DNA from: Myoxocephalus aenaeus | Taxonomy: Eukaryota; Chordata; Actinopteri; Perciformes; Cottidae | DNA: 64,000 bases | Direction: 5' to 3' | NCBI GenBank assembly: GCA_038501785.1 | Contig: JBAMJR010000031.1 | Coordinates: forward strand, 7,201,501-7,265,500 | Shown here: positions 38,601 through 47,899 of the stretch, in pieces | Layout of the letters: every line of letters begins with the position of its first letter | How positions within the stretch are numbered: position 1 is the stretch's first letter | Translations under genes and position numbers: made by a program | The notes under the pieces: generated by a model | Seen by the model: the letters and a program-made list of their open reading frames with translations, nothing else | The model's database searches: none | What the model was told of the DNA's origin: nothing

Positions 38601-41600
38601 ATTTCTCATGTCAGAGAGGGGCTAAGGGCTGTGAGTGGGCAGAGGGGGTCCTCCTCCAGCTCTCTGTTCATCTACTCACCATTATCTGCAGAGGTGACAG
38701 AGAGCGGGTCTGCAACTAGAATAGCATTTCCATGGTCTGCATAAAGAATCCGCCTCAAATTGAGAGTCACACCGACAGCAAAAGTATTGCAATGTCTAGC
38801 CTGGCTACACAAAGAGAAAAGGCAACATCCAATTGTTTGGAATATGAAATACAGCAGGATCCAGATAAAGCTCTAACTTGTATTTGAGCGGCTTTTCTTA
38901 TTATAAATAGAAATCAGCTCAACCATGAGTAAAAAGTTGTAGTAGATTCTCATTTGCACTTGCAGATTATTGCCCTGACTGTGACTTTCTCACTTAATTC
39001 AGGTGTGAGACAGATTCAACCCAAGTAATCGTACTAGACAGAGATCAATGCAATCCTGCTGAATTAGTGAAGTGTAAAATAAAAGTTCATCAACATTCCT
39101 AAAGTGTTACTCTTGAGTTGTGGTTCAGGTAATATGGGGTACGCTCGATCACCCACGCATATTTTTCCATCAGTCAGTGTCGGAGCGCAACTCGGTGTGG
39201 TTTATGTGTGTGTATGTACGCCTGTGTGCACGGCCATGTCTGTTAGAACCCTGGAAATGCAATGTATGGCGCTGCTGAAGTCCTGGGTGACAGTGCATCC
39301 AACAATGGAAGAGTGAGGGATTAGTGCTCAGCCCAGCGTACGAGGGAGCCCTTCCCGCCCTGAAACAGCCATTCATCTGTGCCCAGGGGCTGCAGATGAC
39401 AATGCAGCCATTGCTCATCGCACCTGACGGAGTCATTAATAAGGCAATGATCCACACGGGGCCTGTGCTGACTCCGTTCTTTACACTACAATCACTCAAG
39501 CCACAGGGTCCTCCTTACTTAACGCCACCTCTGCGCTCACCGCCACCACCACCATCATCATCATCATGATAGTCATTGTACCAAAATTCTTGCCAGATGT
39601 TTTCATATTGACTGCACTCACATACTCCAAAAGCCAAATAACTACCCAATTCCCCACACTGCAATACAATCATGAGTTAATGGACTGTAGCCTGACCATT
39701 TTGAGCAGCTAGAACATGCTTCATAGTGGGATTCCTGGTCAGAAGATTGGATTTACATTATTTTTGCCCTTTGCACCTTCAGGTTTCTCAGTGGTATCCA
39801 TTTCTTACCACCAAGTCATCTCCCACGCGTCTCCATTTATCTGGATGTAAGATAGCCTCTCTAGTATAGATGGTGGTGGAATACAAAGTGAGATCTGGTT
39901 TTAAATGTAATCCTTGAGCAATAAAGAAACTCTGTGGCCTTCAGCTCTGCATTCATCTGTCCACGCCACGCAGATCCATCAGCAGCTACAATCTCGGCTT
40001 CCCATTGCTGGCTATTGATTCAAATGTTTTCTTCCTGCCTGCCTGCCTCTGCCTGGCGATGGTGCTCCCAGCGAAGCAGTAGTGCATGTTTGTTCACTTG
40101 TTTTTATGAGCTAAAACAAGTCATTGGACCTAGCCAGTCCCATTGGTTTGTTTGCTGCTTCAGATAGCCACTACCCAGAGGCTATAGGGAGGTGGGTGTT
40201 GAGGCTGGGCATTGAAGAGCCCTTGGGGGAGTGGACAAGAAGGATCCTTTCTGAGCCATGCAAGTGGCAAAGCTATGGGGATGGTCAGTTAGCCCACCAC
40301 TTTGACCCAGACTGAAATACCTCAACAGCTGTTGGATTATCATATCATTTTGTACAGACATCAATGGTTCCCAGACACAATCCTAATGATTTTGGTGACC
40401 CCATGACTTTACCTCAAGAGATATGTTTAGTTTTGAGTGAAATATTTCAGCAACTAATGGATTCTAATTGAATGTGCTTCTGACACTAATGTACCTTTCC
40501 GGAGGAATGGTAATAACTTTCGGGGTCTCTTAAATGTTCATCTAGGTCTTCATCATCAGGTCAACATTTAAATTATTTCTATACTTTGGTTCATGACTAA
40601 ATATGGACACAATTTGTATTTGTGGTGCTAGTTATTTAGAGATGACATGTCAAGGTAACATGGTGCACATTTAATCTGCTTATCATTAGCCTGTTAGCAT
40701 TGCTATTGTTGCTATTGTCGGTATCCTTTAGCTTAAAGAAAGCACTGCTGTGCCCAAGTACAACCTCACGGAGCGGCTAGTGCGGCTGTAGACTCTTGTT
40801 ATGACTAACTCTACATTTTTACTGAGGGATGTGATTGGAAGCCAAGAAACGAAATAAGCTCCCCTGTGGTCATGAGTGTGAAGGTCATGCTTTGATTACA
40901 AAGATCACATTCTACTTCACTTGTGTGGAAAGTGCCAAACCGTGGATCTGTGTAATAACCAAGAAAGGAAAGCAAGTCACATAAGTGTCAAAGTGAGGTA
41001 TATTTTAGAATGTCATACTTTATAATATTGCTGTGAACAGGAAAGGCCGAAAGGAGTGTCCGCTCTAAAACGATGACTCATGAACAGCTCCGGCTCACAT
41101 TTATGAGTTCCTTTTCCTGTGCCAGAGGCCTGATGGACTGTGGGTAAAAGGACACCAGTTGGAAGCTTGGCCTCTTGATATTTGGGGGCTCCTGTCGAAA
41201 CCAACGGCAGAAAGTTTTGCGTCTCCAGATTTGGGAGTTTTATAATGAAGCCGAGCAGCTGCAGTTTTCCCTTCAGTCTGGAAACGAGAGGCTTTGTGTC
41301 CCTTGTCACCCTGTGTTAATTTGGGCCCTAATGTATTTTATAAACAAAGAGCTGCTCTCTAGCCTGACAGTCGTGACACCTTGATTCCAGTGCAGGATGC
41401 ATGCAGTACGGGGTTACACCATTAATAATCAACTGGCAGCCATCACACCATTTTAACCATGATCATTATGATAAAGGGCATACACTTAATTACAGGCCTG
41501 CTTAATTATAGCTCTGTTGAAGCTCGTTTGTTTGGTCAAATGCTAATTATACCACCACGCTCTTGGCAAGTCCTCATTTCAATCCACTTTTTGCAGGCTG

Positions 41601-44600
41601 AACAGTGTGGCTTATTTTCATGCAAATTTGATATCTGGTGAATGTTTTGTTTCTCTTCTTTCCGCTTTTCTGTGCCTTGTGTGAGCGTGTCTTTGTTTCC
41701 AAGGTGAACATCTCTCAGACAAGACGGAATCGGGAATAATCAAGAGTAATTAAACTGGAAGAGGGTTGAGAAATTACTGGGCTGGAGGAGAGAGTGGAGG
41801 TGCTCAAATACAGCGCAGAATAAAAAAGCCTTTCATCTTCCCTCCATAGACGGAAGGAGGGGAGGTGTCGGGGTGGCTGGGGATGTTGATAGCTTTGCTG
41901 TTTTATAAACCCACGCTTAGTCTTGTGAAATGCTCAGGATCGGGGATAGGAGTAATATTTATTTGTCAACCTTAAACTTTGTTTTTCTTACTTTTTTGCA
42001 GCTCTAGACGATGTGCCCTTTGTGATCCCTGAGAAGTTTTATGAAAACCACAAAGAGGTAAAACGTCTTTGACAAACTTGTGACCAAATGCAAAATGATT
42101 GCTTGATTACAAATAATGTGAGTGGTCATGAAAGTTACTGTACAGCTACTTTTCCTGCCACTTGTGTAGAATGGGCCACATTATTGTCAAGATATTTAGT
42201 CCCTTTTCACAGTATGCAGCCATTCGTTCTTCCTCCTCTCCTTTCCTTTCTTCTTCTTTCCTTTCCTTTGCTCTCCTTTTCTTTCCTTTCCTTTCTTCCA
42301 GACTGAGTGATGAATGCGTGCAGTCAAGCAAAGCTGGCTCAATGCAGTCCTTTTGGCGGGCTGGCAGCGGTTGTCACTATAGCCCCGTTTGTATTGACAC
42401 TGAGAGGGAGAGGATTAAAGATTTTAAGCATGCTTACTTAGCCATGAGCCTAACCGCCATGTTTCTTGTGTGTTTTTTCCTCTTCTTCTTCTTCTTCTTC
42501 CTCTCCCTCCTCCTCTCCTGCTTTTGATTTCAGATGCAGCAAGTCAATTTAATGGGCATTACGATCAAATCCCTGGCAGAGATCGAGGAGGAAGTGAGTA
42601 GAGGCTGCAACGCTCGGCTGCCACTGACGCCGCTGGCCTAGAATGCAAAGCAAACGGTCTTGGGGTTGTAATTAAGTGTCTGAGACAGCGAGGCCCTGTT
42701 GGCTCCGCTAAGCCCCAATTGAATAAAAGCATGGCCACGCTAGGCAGCCATTCTCTCTTGAAAGCTGCTCCAAAACACTTGACTTTTATTCCCCAATTCT
42801 TCTCTCAAACAGCTCAATCTAGCACCTTGCACAGTGTTGTAGATCTCCTGGAGCCTTTTCTGGTCAGATTCTGCACGTTTAACTTTTTCAATCAACTTCA
42901 TCTTCAGCAGCCAAAAAAAGTTAGTCCTCCCCATTTCTGATGAAACACTGTAGCCTGCAGGCATTCGTAGGAGGAAAATCATCTGTGTGCAGCCCGTGTG
43001 TTTGTGTGAGCGAGAGAAAGAAAGAGTTGGTTTGTGTGTGTGCGCTTTAAAGAGAGTGACAACCCCCCTTCTCTCTCATTAGCACGGTATCTTGGTATCA
43101 GAACTGCCAGGAAGTGACAGACCACTGTAAAATAACAGGTGCTGTTGGGTTTGAGATGTGTTACAGAGCAAACACTCCCTCATCAAACCGGGTGTCTGTT
43201 CTGCACTCTGCCTCTGTCTTCTGTCACATACTATCCAAATCACACAGAGTCGCCATCTTGTCATATGGTCATCTGAATGAAGCTCATTGTCAGCGAAGGT
43301 ATTAATGGCGCGCATGTGTATGTGTGTCTTTTCCAGGGTGGAGACAGGCTGGCTGCTCATCCTATATGCTCTTGTCTTTTTTTCCCTTCCTCCTCTCCTC
43401 TCCTTCTTAGAGAGTGTGATTAGCAGGAGGACACATGGTGAGCTGAGCTGGGGAAGGGAAGGGAAGGGACATGAGAAATCATTAATTACAGCCGCGCTGG
43501 AGCTGATGAAGTAAATGTGAGATAGTGTAACACACAGGATTTAGTGAAGTGGACGACAGCACAAGATTAATGGTGGGGCCAGGCTGATGAGGATGAAGTC
43601 ACAGCTTAGCTTGATAATTAGTTTCCAAGTGGAAACATCCCTCACCATTGTGTTATTTTTACTTCTCTCCTGTTATTATTATCCCACACTGATATCTGCA
43701 GAACAAGGAGCGAAATATAGTCAGTGATATTCTCGCAAACATGCTGGACAGCAGAGGTGTTTCTTTAGAAAGTGATGCCTGTCTGAATTATTGTATTTTC
43801 TTTCTTTTCTTTGTCTAGTTTTGCTTGTTTTTCTCTATCCATGTTTCACTATAAATCTAATGACCACCATGTGTTCTGTAGTCAAGGCCTCTGCAGAGGT
43901 AGCAGCTCATTCTTGGTAATATAAAACTAAAAGAAAATCAATATAGGATTTCAGAAAAAAAAAGCTCTTTTGAGAAAGAGTTTTCTGAATATTGCTGAGC
44001 ATTTCCTTCTTCTGTTGTCCAGAAGAGGTCACTGTCTGTGCTTAACTGTGGAGCTTTCTTTAAACCCTCTTCACAAACTGGAGGCGCTTTCAGCACAGAA
44101 ACCTAATTGCCTCTTTCTAAACCCATTTAAAAAAAATATAGATTCATGAAAGAGATGTAATATCAAGAATTCTACATATGCACATGTAATTGAGGAAAAC
44201 TGTTGTAATCACAGCCACAGTTGTAGATAAGGCCATTTCCTAACAGGCATCACTTAAGCCATGTCTCAGATGATGTTGGTTCCAGCAATTAGGCATTCTT
44301 TTCATTTCCCAAATGACTCACAAAACTTGCGGATATTATAATTGCTTTTAGCCACGCATATCTAATTTGTGTCTTTTTAAGTGTTAATTAGTACGCGATT
44401 TAAAGTGACATCTTTATGTAGTTTGCTCTGCTGAAAAATGTTGTTGGCGGCTGGCTAATGATTTTCAGAGGGAGTATGCTAGGCTGGATATGCACACATG
44501 ACAAGATTTTCATTAGCACCTATGTATGATAGGCTTCCAGTGTTTGTAGGGAGTTATCAGTGTGCATGTGTATTTCTGTCCCTGTGTATTGCTTGTGTGT

Positions 44601-44866
44601 GTTGCTGTGTGAATGTATGGAGGGACAATAGTGTACAGGGGGTATGTGAGAGGTGTGAGAGGGAGAGCTCCAAATAGAGGTGGAATTAATGAAGACAACA
44701 TGTCACATATTTTTGGCAGTGGAGCAGGGACAGGAAATGAAGCTCTGCTCGTCTGGGTGACTGCCGCCCATGTTCTAGTGTGTCACTGTCCTGTCAGCCT
44801 GTGTATAAAACTGGCAGACATTGATACATGCTCTCCCTGATAACACCCCATTCCCCCATCCATCAT

Positions 44867-44902
<36 letters not shown>

Positions 44903-46335
44903 ACACAGGATTATTTATTTACTGTGCCAGATGTTGAGACTGAATTTTTGTGTGGTGGGGGGCTGAATTTCCTCCCAACTAACAGGCTGGTAATATGTGA
45001 CAGGTTCTGGGTAACTTGCAGTTTCCCCTCAAGTAGATGAGAATCAGGGAAGGTGGTGTTTTGATCGAGAACCCGGTCTGAGCCGCCGTGGCTCCGTGGC
45101 TTCTGTTGGAGCTTTGGAAACTTATTTCAGTGATCATAGAGCATCACCTAGTGCTGTTCTGCAGTAATACAACTGTCTAACTTGGTGAAGTGAGCACCAC
45201 GTTGTCACAGAACTGCTCCCAACACAAAATCATTATGTGTTGTTATTGTGTGACAATTTTGACCATTGTCTAATCAGACATTATGCTTTTTATTATTGTA
45301 GATTATTCAATTGCCATATTTACTTTACTTAGGAACATTTTCTTTATTTTGATCATTTATTAAAGATATGGATTTATGTTATCGATTTTGGAAAATGGAT
45401 TGTTTTAAGTTTTATGTCCCAGAAGTACTCAATGTTTTTGGGGAATGTCAATCCAACTTTTTCTCTTCTTCAATTCCAGTACCTCAGCTGATACTCTCTT
45501 TTCCATCCTGTTTGACATCTCTATACCGCTCGGAGTGAAACTCAGAAATCATTATGTGAAGTAACTTGAGGCCAGAGGTTTGCTGTGGACCCAATGTGAA
45601 TGTAACTGGTAGTAGGAACGCTGATTGGTGTAATAACATTAACAAAGTAATAGCTATTGATATGTATCGGTTGCATTATGGCCCTGTAGGTCTGTATCAA
45701 GGCCAAAAGCAATCTGGCGTTTCCTTTTCCTAGAATGGTGTGACCTCCATTTTTTTAAATATATATTTGGGTTTGTGCCTAAATAGGACAAAATACTTCT
45801 GACACCAAAATATGAAAGTTCTTCTCAATATGGTACCAAAGTTTTTTCTGTCATTATTTTAATTTTGTATACAATAGAAGGCGTTAACATCATCATGTAT
45901 GTAACGGCAAAAATGACACACTTTCCAGCCTTTAAGCCAAGAATGGCGTCCATGTGTCATATCCATGCCATGCCAGAAGGGGGCAGTGTTCGTTTGTATT
46001 TTCTCAATCTTGCTTTAGGTGTAATTGTAGGCCTGTAGTTTCAAAGTAGGGGAATAACATTAAATCAATATTTTTTTCATCTATAGTTCAATTTAACATC
46101 AGATTGTAACATTCAGAGAGTTGCTTAAATCATTGTGGTGGTTCTCAGTTTCATTTTATAAGCATTGTATGGATGTATTTAGTTAATTTCTTTGGTTAAG
46201 ATGATACAGGTTCATTATGATTTTTGTCCTGCTTTTATGAAAAAAATATTATTTATTAACGTGTACTTTTTTCCCCCCATCCTTCTCCTGCAGTTTTACT
46301 ACAACTTCACCACAGAGCGAAGCATTGCTGTGTGA
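17123..46335 (+). CDS. mvb12b: Multivesicular body subunit 12B (ESCRT-I subunit), nine coding exons
   Basis: Joined exons 17123-17215, 21859-21954, 23711-23801, 24813-24942, 25092-25202, 31251-31309, 42002-42057, 42534-42593 and 46294-46335 give 738 bases, 245 residues plus TGA, with all junctions in phase and GT-AG. Mvb12 subunits sit in the ESCRT-I heterotetramer (TSG101, VPS28, VPS37) on endosomes and aid sorting of ubiquitinated cargo into multivesicular bodies; this is family knowledge. Residues about 9-150 form the MABP beta-prism membrane-binding domain (DADLWKDGLFKSKVTRYLCF, VDMKLID, RKRRLCVK, NSMGIWYRMG). A linker (about 150-190) leads to the UMA ESCRT-I-binding segment (about 194-240: LDDVPFVIPEKF, MGITIKSLAEIEEE). 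Compared from memory with mammalian MVB12B, the MABP loop after CFTR, the linker and the C-terminus are shorter. Fish have two copies (ba, bb); which one this is cannot be told here. Confidence 0.95.
17894..17919. repeat. (CTT)n microsatellite
   Basis: CTT triplet run of about eight units in a longer pyrimidine-rich stretch extending to about 17990. Confidence 0.92.
18475..18522. repeat. 16-bp tandem repeat, three perfect copies
   Basis: Unit ATCATATCATATCAAC repeated three times without a mismatch. Each unit contains an internal TATCA duplication. Too short to be a satellite; a local slippage product. Confidence 0.95.
19480..19660. repeat. Probable degraded interspersed repeat
   Basis: Starts with TAGGGTGTTACAATTTACCG and ends near TGTTGTGACAGGCCT. 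Both edges resemble common fish repeats in which a GGTGT(A)ACAAT start and an ATATCGTGACAGGCCT end are recurrent. Recognition is from memory; a repeat library search is needed for family and limits. Confidence 0.4.
19800..19990. repeat. Percomorph interspersed repeat fragment (GCTAAGCTAAGCTAA type)
   Basis: Contains the GCTAAGCTAAGCTAA motif (about 19840-19856), a GTTTAACAGTTAGCTCCGTA-type middle with GCACAGACTGGAGAGTTG, and ends with TTCCCCAAAATGTCAAACTA. This order is a hallmark of a very abundant non-autonomous repeat in percomorph fish, recognised from memory. It sits inside intron 1 and looks old and partly degraded. Confidence 0.7.
21859..21954 (+). CDS. mvb12b: mvb12b coding exon 2 (residues 32-63)
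   Basis: Acceptor TTTTTTTCACGTAG|GTT, donor ACT|GTAAGT, phase 0 at both ends. Encodes VAQTTDGSDADLWKDG then LFKSKVTRYLCFTRKT. This is the most conserved part of the MABP domain and the main basis for the gene identification. Mammalian MVB12B has a longer loop (SFSKEN...) after CFTR; here it is only KT. Confidence 0.96.
21955..23710 (+). other. mvb12b: mvb12b intron 2
   Basis: 1756 bases, GTAAGT...CTGTTAG. Contains a perfect 18-bp inverted repeat (listed). Nothing else recognised. Confidence 0.9.
22322..22363. repeat. Perfect 18-bp inverted repeat (hairpin), 6-base loop
   Basis: Left arm 22322-22339 and right arm 22346-22363 are exact reverse complements: TAATTGTTAATATAAAAA / TTTTTATATTAACAATTA, with loop TAGTCC. 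As RNA or single-stranded DNA this folds into one uninterrupted AT-rich stem. It could be a microdeleted MITE remnant or a template-switch product. No miRNA resemblance, as the stem is too AT-rich and short. Confidence 0.95.
23711..23801 (+). CDS. mvb12b: mvb12b coding exon 3 (residues 64-94, split codon)
   Basis: Acceptor CTGTTAG|GGG, donor ACA A|GTAAGT, phase 1 at the 3' end. Encodes GADVVVDMKLIDLKDALPEG and FTPVEETLDT, the middle of the MABP beta-prism, matching VDMKLIDIKDTLP... of mammalian MVB12B. Confidence 0.95.
23802..24812 (+). other. mvb12b: mvb12b intron 3
   Basis: 1011 bases, GTAAGT...CTCTTCAG. AT-rich, nothing else recognised. Confidence 0.9.
24813..24942 (+). CDS. mvb12b: mvb12b coding exon 4 (residues 94-137)
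   Basis: Acceptor CTCTTCAG|AG completes Lys94; donor GTAGG|GTGAGC leaves Gly137 split. Encodes ETAMRKRRLCVKISP, then AAVTAVYDIQIIAKSKHH and LVNYTCVG. The basic RKRRLCVK segment matches the RKKRLCIK stretch of MVB12B. Several residues differ from the mammalian form (NYTCVG against QYTFIG). Confidence 0.95.
24943..25091 (+). other. mvb12b: mvb12b intron 4
   Basis: Only 149 bases, GTGAGC...TTTTCCACAG, the one compact intron of the gene. Confidence 0.92.
25092..25202 (+). CDS. mvb12b: mvb12b coding exon 5 (residues 137-174)
   Basis: Acceptor TTTTTCCACAG|G, donor GCAAG|GTAACA, phase 2. Encodes EINSMGIWYRMGDVSQ (end of the MABP domain) and the start of a Ser/Pro-rich linker (SSLESPRTANGDAPANTA). 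The linker is a likely disordered and phosphorylated stretch by analogy with the family. Confidence 0.95.
25380..25700. other. GC-rich block of unknown nature
   Basis: Local rise in GC and CpG (CCGGACAACAAGGTAGCGAGG, CCCGGAGAGCGAGCGACAG) within an AT-rich intron. Open frames on both strands here are not recognisable. It may be an old transposon piece, or an alternative promoter; there is no decisive motif. Confidence 0.3.
27310..27545. repeat. Percomorph interspersed repeat fragment (ATTGATTAGCAGCTCTA type)
   Basis: In order: TGGTCAAAATTGTAAAAATC, CATCATCAACTTGTTTTG, TTTGAGAAGCTAAAACCAGAA, TTTTTGGCATAGTTGCTTGA, AAAATAAATGATTA, and TAATCGACTAATTGATTAGC followed by AGCTCTA. This follows the known layout of a very common fish repeat ending in a Gly-less ATCGACTAATCG...GCAGCTCTA terminus (from memory). 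Clearly diverged. Confidence 0.75.
27549..27584. repeat. A-run and (TA)n microsatellite
   Basis: About eleven A followed by about eleven TA units at the right edge of the repeat above. Confidence 0.93.
30610..30850. promoter_or_regulatory. Candidate conserved non-coding element
   Basis: Unique block with TATCATTATAAGATCATTTG, TTTTATAATGCAAT, GAGCATGTCATGTTATGCAG, TTTATCGATCCG and GATTGATGAGG words. No coding potential. Inferred from texture only. Confidence 0.25.
31251..31309 (+). CDS. mvb12b: mvb12b coding exon 6 (residues 174-194)
   Basis: Acceptor CTGCCAGCAG gives two tandem AG sites. Use of the downstream one (exon from 31251) reads ...AR-RTTSRPDYEHQSSGNYTMT; use of the upstream one (from 31248) inserts one Ser before Arg-Arg without breaking frame. 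The TSRPDYEHQ stretch matches the STRTDYEYQ stretch of mammalian MVB12B just before the UMA domain. Donor ACAG|GTAAAT, phase 1. Confidence 0.92.
32643..32681. repeat. (GT)n microsatellite
   Basis: About 19 GT units, followed by a short GTGTGTG-rich stretch to 32720. Confidence 0.95.
33521..33541. repeat. (GAG)n microsatellite
   Basis: Seven GGA/GAG triplets in a row, then an A-run. Confidence 0.92.
36400..37130. promoter_or_regulatory. Candidate enhancer block in intron 6
   Basis: About 700 bases of unique, non-repetitive, stop-poor DNA with balanced GC. It has TTAGCATAATTAATGACAAA, TTGGCTGTCATCCC, CTTAATAATGCC, CGCTAATTAAGAGG and TGCTGATTAAAG cores. Open frames exist on both strands (for example 36376-36789 +), but none resembles a protein or has splice context. 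A regulatory block for lmx1b or mvb12b is the more likely reading; this is inference. Confidence 0.35.
39300..39540. promoter_or_regulatory. Candidate conserved non-coding element
   Basis: Unique block with GGAGTCATTAATAAGGCAAT and GACAATGCAGCCATTGCTC in balanced sequence. Ends in a short CCA/TCA triplet run (39538-39568). Inferred only. Confidence 0.25.
40290..40815. repeat. Percomorph interspersed repeat copy (CCACTTTGGTCCAGACTGAAA type)
   Basis: Long diverged copy of a repeat very common in percomorph genomes. Landmarks in order: CCCACCACTTTGACCCAGAC, TGAAATACCTCAACA, TTTTGTACAGACATCAATGG, CCTAATGATTTTGGTGACCCC, AGTTTTGAGTGAAATATTTC, AATAACTTTCGGGGTC, CATCATCAGGTCAACATTT, ACTTTGGTTCATGACTAAAT, CTGTTAGCATTGCTATTG and CTGCTGTGCCCAAGTACAAC, ending GGCTGTAGACTCT. 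Recognition is from memory of the family; boundaries are approximate. Confidence 0.85.
41020..41640. promoter_or_regulatory. Candidate enhancer block in intron 6
   Basis: About 600 unique bases with TTTTATAATGAAGCC, TGTTAATTTGGGCCC, ACCATTAATAATCAACTGG, ACACTTAATTACAGG, GCTTAATTATAGC, ATGCTAATTATACC and TTCATGCAAATTTG (octamer). TAATTA-type sites, the preferred core of LIM-homeodomain proteins, occur several times in the last 200 bases. Strongest compositional enhancer candidate in the window. No coding signature. Confidence 0.4.
42002..42057 (+). CDS. mvb12b: mvb12b coding exon 7 (residues 194-212)
   Basis: Acceptor TTTTTTGCAG|CT completes Ala194, donor GAG|GTAAAA, phase 0. Encodes LDDVPFVIPEKFYENHKE. 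The DxVPF..xEKF signature opens the UMA domain that contacts the ESCRT-I headpiece (family knowledge). Confidence 0.94.
42058..42533 (+). other. mvb12b: mvb12b intron 7
   Basis: 476 bases, GTAAAA...TTGATTTCAG. Contains two pyrimidine-rich tracts: a CTTTC-type run (42226-42300) and a CTT/CTC run near the 3' end (42478-42525), the latter possibly serving as an extended polypyrimidine tract. Confidence 0.9.
42226..42300. repeat. CTTTC-type polypyrimidine repeat
   Basis: About 75 bases of almost pure pyrimidine with recurring CTTTC units on the + strand. Mirror symmetry makes triplex (H-DNA) formation possible. Confidence 0.9.
42534..42593 (+). CDS. mvb12b: mvb12b coding exon 8 (residues 213-232)
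   Basis: Acceptor TTGATTTCAG|ATG, donor GAA|GTGAGT, phase 0 at both ends. Encodes MQQVNLMGITIKSLAEIEEE, the core UMA helix segment, matching LLGITIKSLAEIEKE of mammalian MVB12B. Confidence 0.96.
42594..46293 (+). other. mvb12b: mvb12b intron 8
   Basis: 3700 bases, GTGAGT...TTCTCCTGCAG. Contains a CA microsatellite (44868-44898). No nested gene seen. Confidence 0.9.
44868..44898. repeat. (CA)n microsatellite
   Basis: About 15 CA units. Confidence 0.93.
46294..46335 (+). CDS. mvb12b: mvb12b terminal coding exon 9 (residues 233-245 and stop)
   Basis: Acceptor TTCTCCTGCAG|TTT. Encodes FYYNFTTERSIAV then TGA. The start matches YEYSFRTEQSAAA of mammalian MVB12B, but the stop comes where the mammalian protein continues with about 15 more residues including a Pro-rich RLPPSPTR stretch (from memory). 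No frameshift in this exon restores such a tail within the next codons. Confidence 0.92.
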   Translation, partial: FYYNFTTERSIAV

Positions 46336-46700
46336 CTTTCCACCGCGTTCACACCCCGGCAGACAGCCACGTCGACTGAAACACTACAGATGGATTACTT
46401 GTGAAATAATGTAGTATTGAAATTTAGAAAAAGTTTGAGATGCAATTGTAAATTATGTAATTTAAAACATAAAACGTGTTTTAACGATGATTCAATAGTT
46501 GAAGTATGTTTTGATAATGTACAACTGTGCACATTAAGTTTTAGAAGATTTTCAACTCATTAATCATGACTTTTCTAAATGTGTGTTCTGTGCTATCTTG
46601 CTCAGATAGTATCACAATAAATGTCCTGCCCAAAATAAACCAAGCTAATTAATATCCCGAAACAGATGAATTAATAAAAGTCTGTTTGCTGTGACTCACG
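46336..46700 (+). terminator. mvb12b: mvb12b 3' UTR with three polyadenylation signals
   Basis: AATAAA occurs at 46616-46621, 46634-46639 and 46673-46678, each in AT-rich 3' UTR. The last is followed by TG-rich sequence (CTGTTTGCTGTGACTC, GTTTTG), a suitable downstream element, so cleavage near 46.70 kb is likely. The UTR is about 350 bases. Confidence 0.75.
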
Positions 46701-47899
46701 TTTTGCTCATCAGAGTTACGGGGCCGTGCTGACAGTGAGTAGCAGTCAGGGAGGACAAAGGGGAGAGAAGCAGCCTCATCACACGCAAACAGGCTCCACT
46801 GATGTTCATTTTCCAGCGGAAGCATCTATCCATCACAAAGTTCATCATGAGCAGCGTGCAGCAACAGCGAGCAGAGCTTTGAGACGCAGGAGCCTTTTAC
46901 CACAGACGCCCACCCACGTCAGCAGTGACTCCTCTCCTGAGTCAGGTCTTTAAGAAGAGAAGAGCACACGTTTCAGCTCTGGGAATATCTTATTATTGTC
47001 TATTAAATGTGTTGTTCTGTCTACAGCTGTATGGGGAATGTTTTTGAAAGAAACATTTACTTTGTTGTAGTAATTTATATCCACAAACCTCAATTTTCTA
47101 AATTTCCAAAGCACAACTGAATATTCTTTTGGTTCAGAAGAAGAATTTATACTTTGATACCAAAACATCACTATCTTCTTACTCTTGCAACTAATTAAGT
47201 CGTCAGAAACCATTTGCACATTTTTGCAGGTGTAATTAGTATTATAAACTCATTAATGGAATAATGCCGCTGTCGTTAATTTGACTTTGTGAATTTATTG
47301 ATTCTGCTAACAATGCAGAAATTGTTTTCCTGGATTTCGGTATTCACAGGTGATTGATGAAGCGTACAGCAGATGACAACAATCCACGAGCGTTTGCGTT
47401 AACTCCTCTGTTCTGCTGCTGAAATCAGAGCGACGGTCTGAAGAATCCTCTGCAGAGGAAACCGCTTTCACGCTCCTTCATGAAGGTGACACTCATGTCG
47501 GTGAAGCCCTGGAGCACAGTGACAGGCTGTGACAGCCCGCCTCCCTGCTGTGCTTAGAATGATGCACAGTATGCCATATGTATCCAGATTCACACACAGG
47601 TTGTACAAGCAAAACTCTCCATTATCCACGATAACTCTATTGATACACGTGAGGATAAGAACTAATAATGGTACTATTATACCAACCACTAAATCCATTT
47701 CATTTTTTTAGGATTATATTTCATCTCCCAGTGTTTAGACTGGATTTAATTCATAGCAGATTGTGTATAATGCAATTTCAGGTGATGTGTAAAATTCAAA
47801 GAGATGCACAGCTGACTCAAAAATAAATGGAATTCATATTCTATATTTTTCTTATTAAAAAATCCGTGAAAAGACCAAAACCAACAATGGAGATTCTTA

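Larger units (their letters stand above)
31310..42001 (+). other. mvb12b: mvb12b intron 6
   Basis: 10692 bases, GTAAAT...CTTTTTTGCAG, the largest intron of the gene. Contains GT and GAG microsatellites, a recognised interspersed repeat, and three blocks that look like regulatory elements (listed). No nested gene seen on either strand. Confidence 0.88.
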
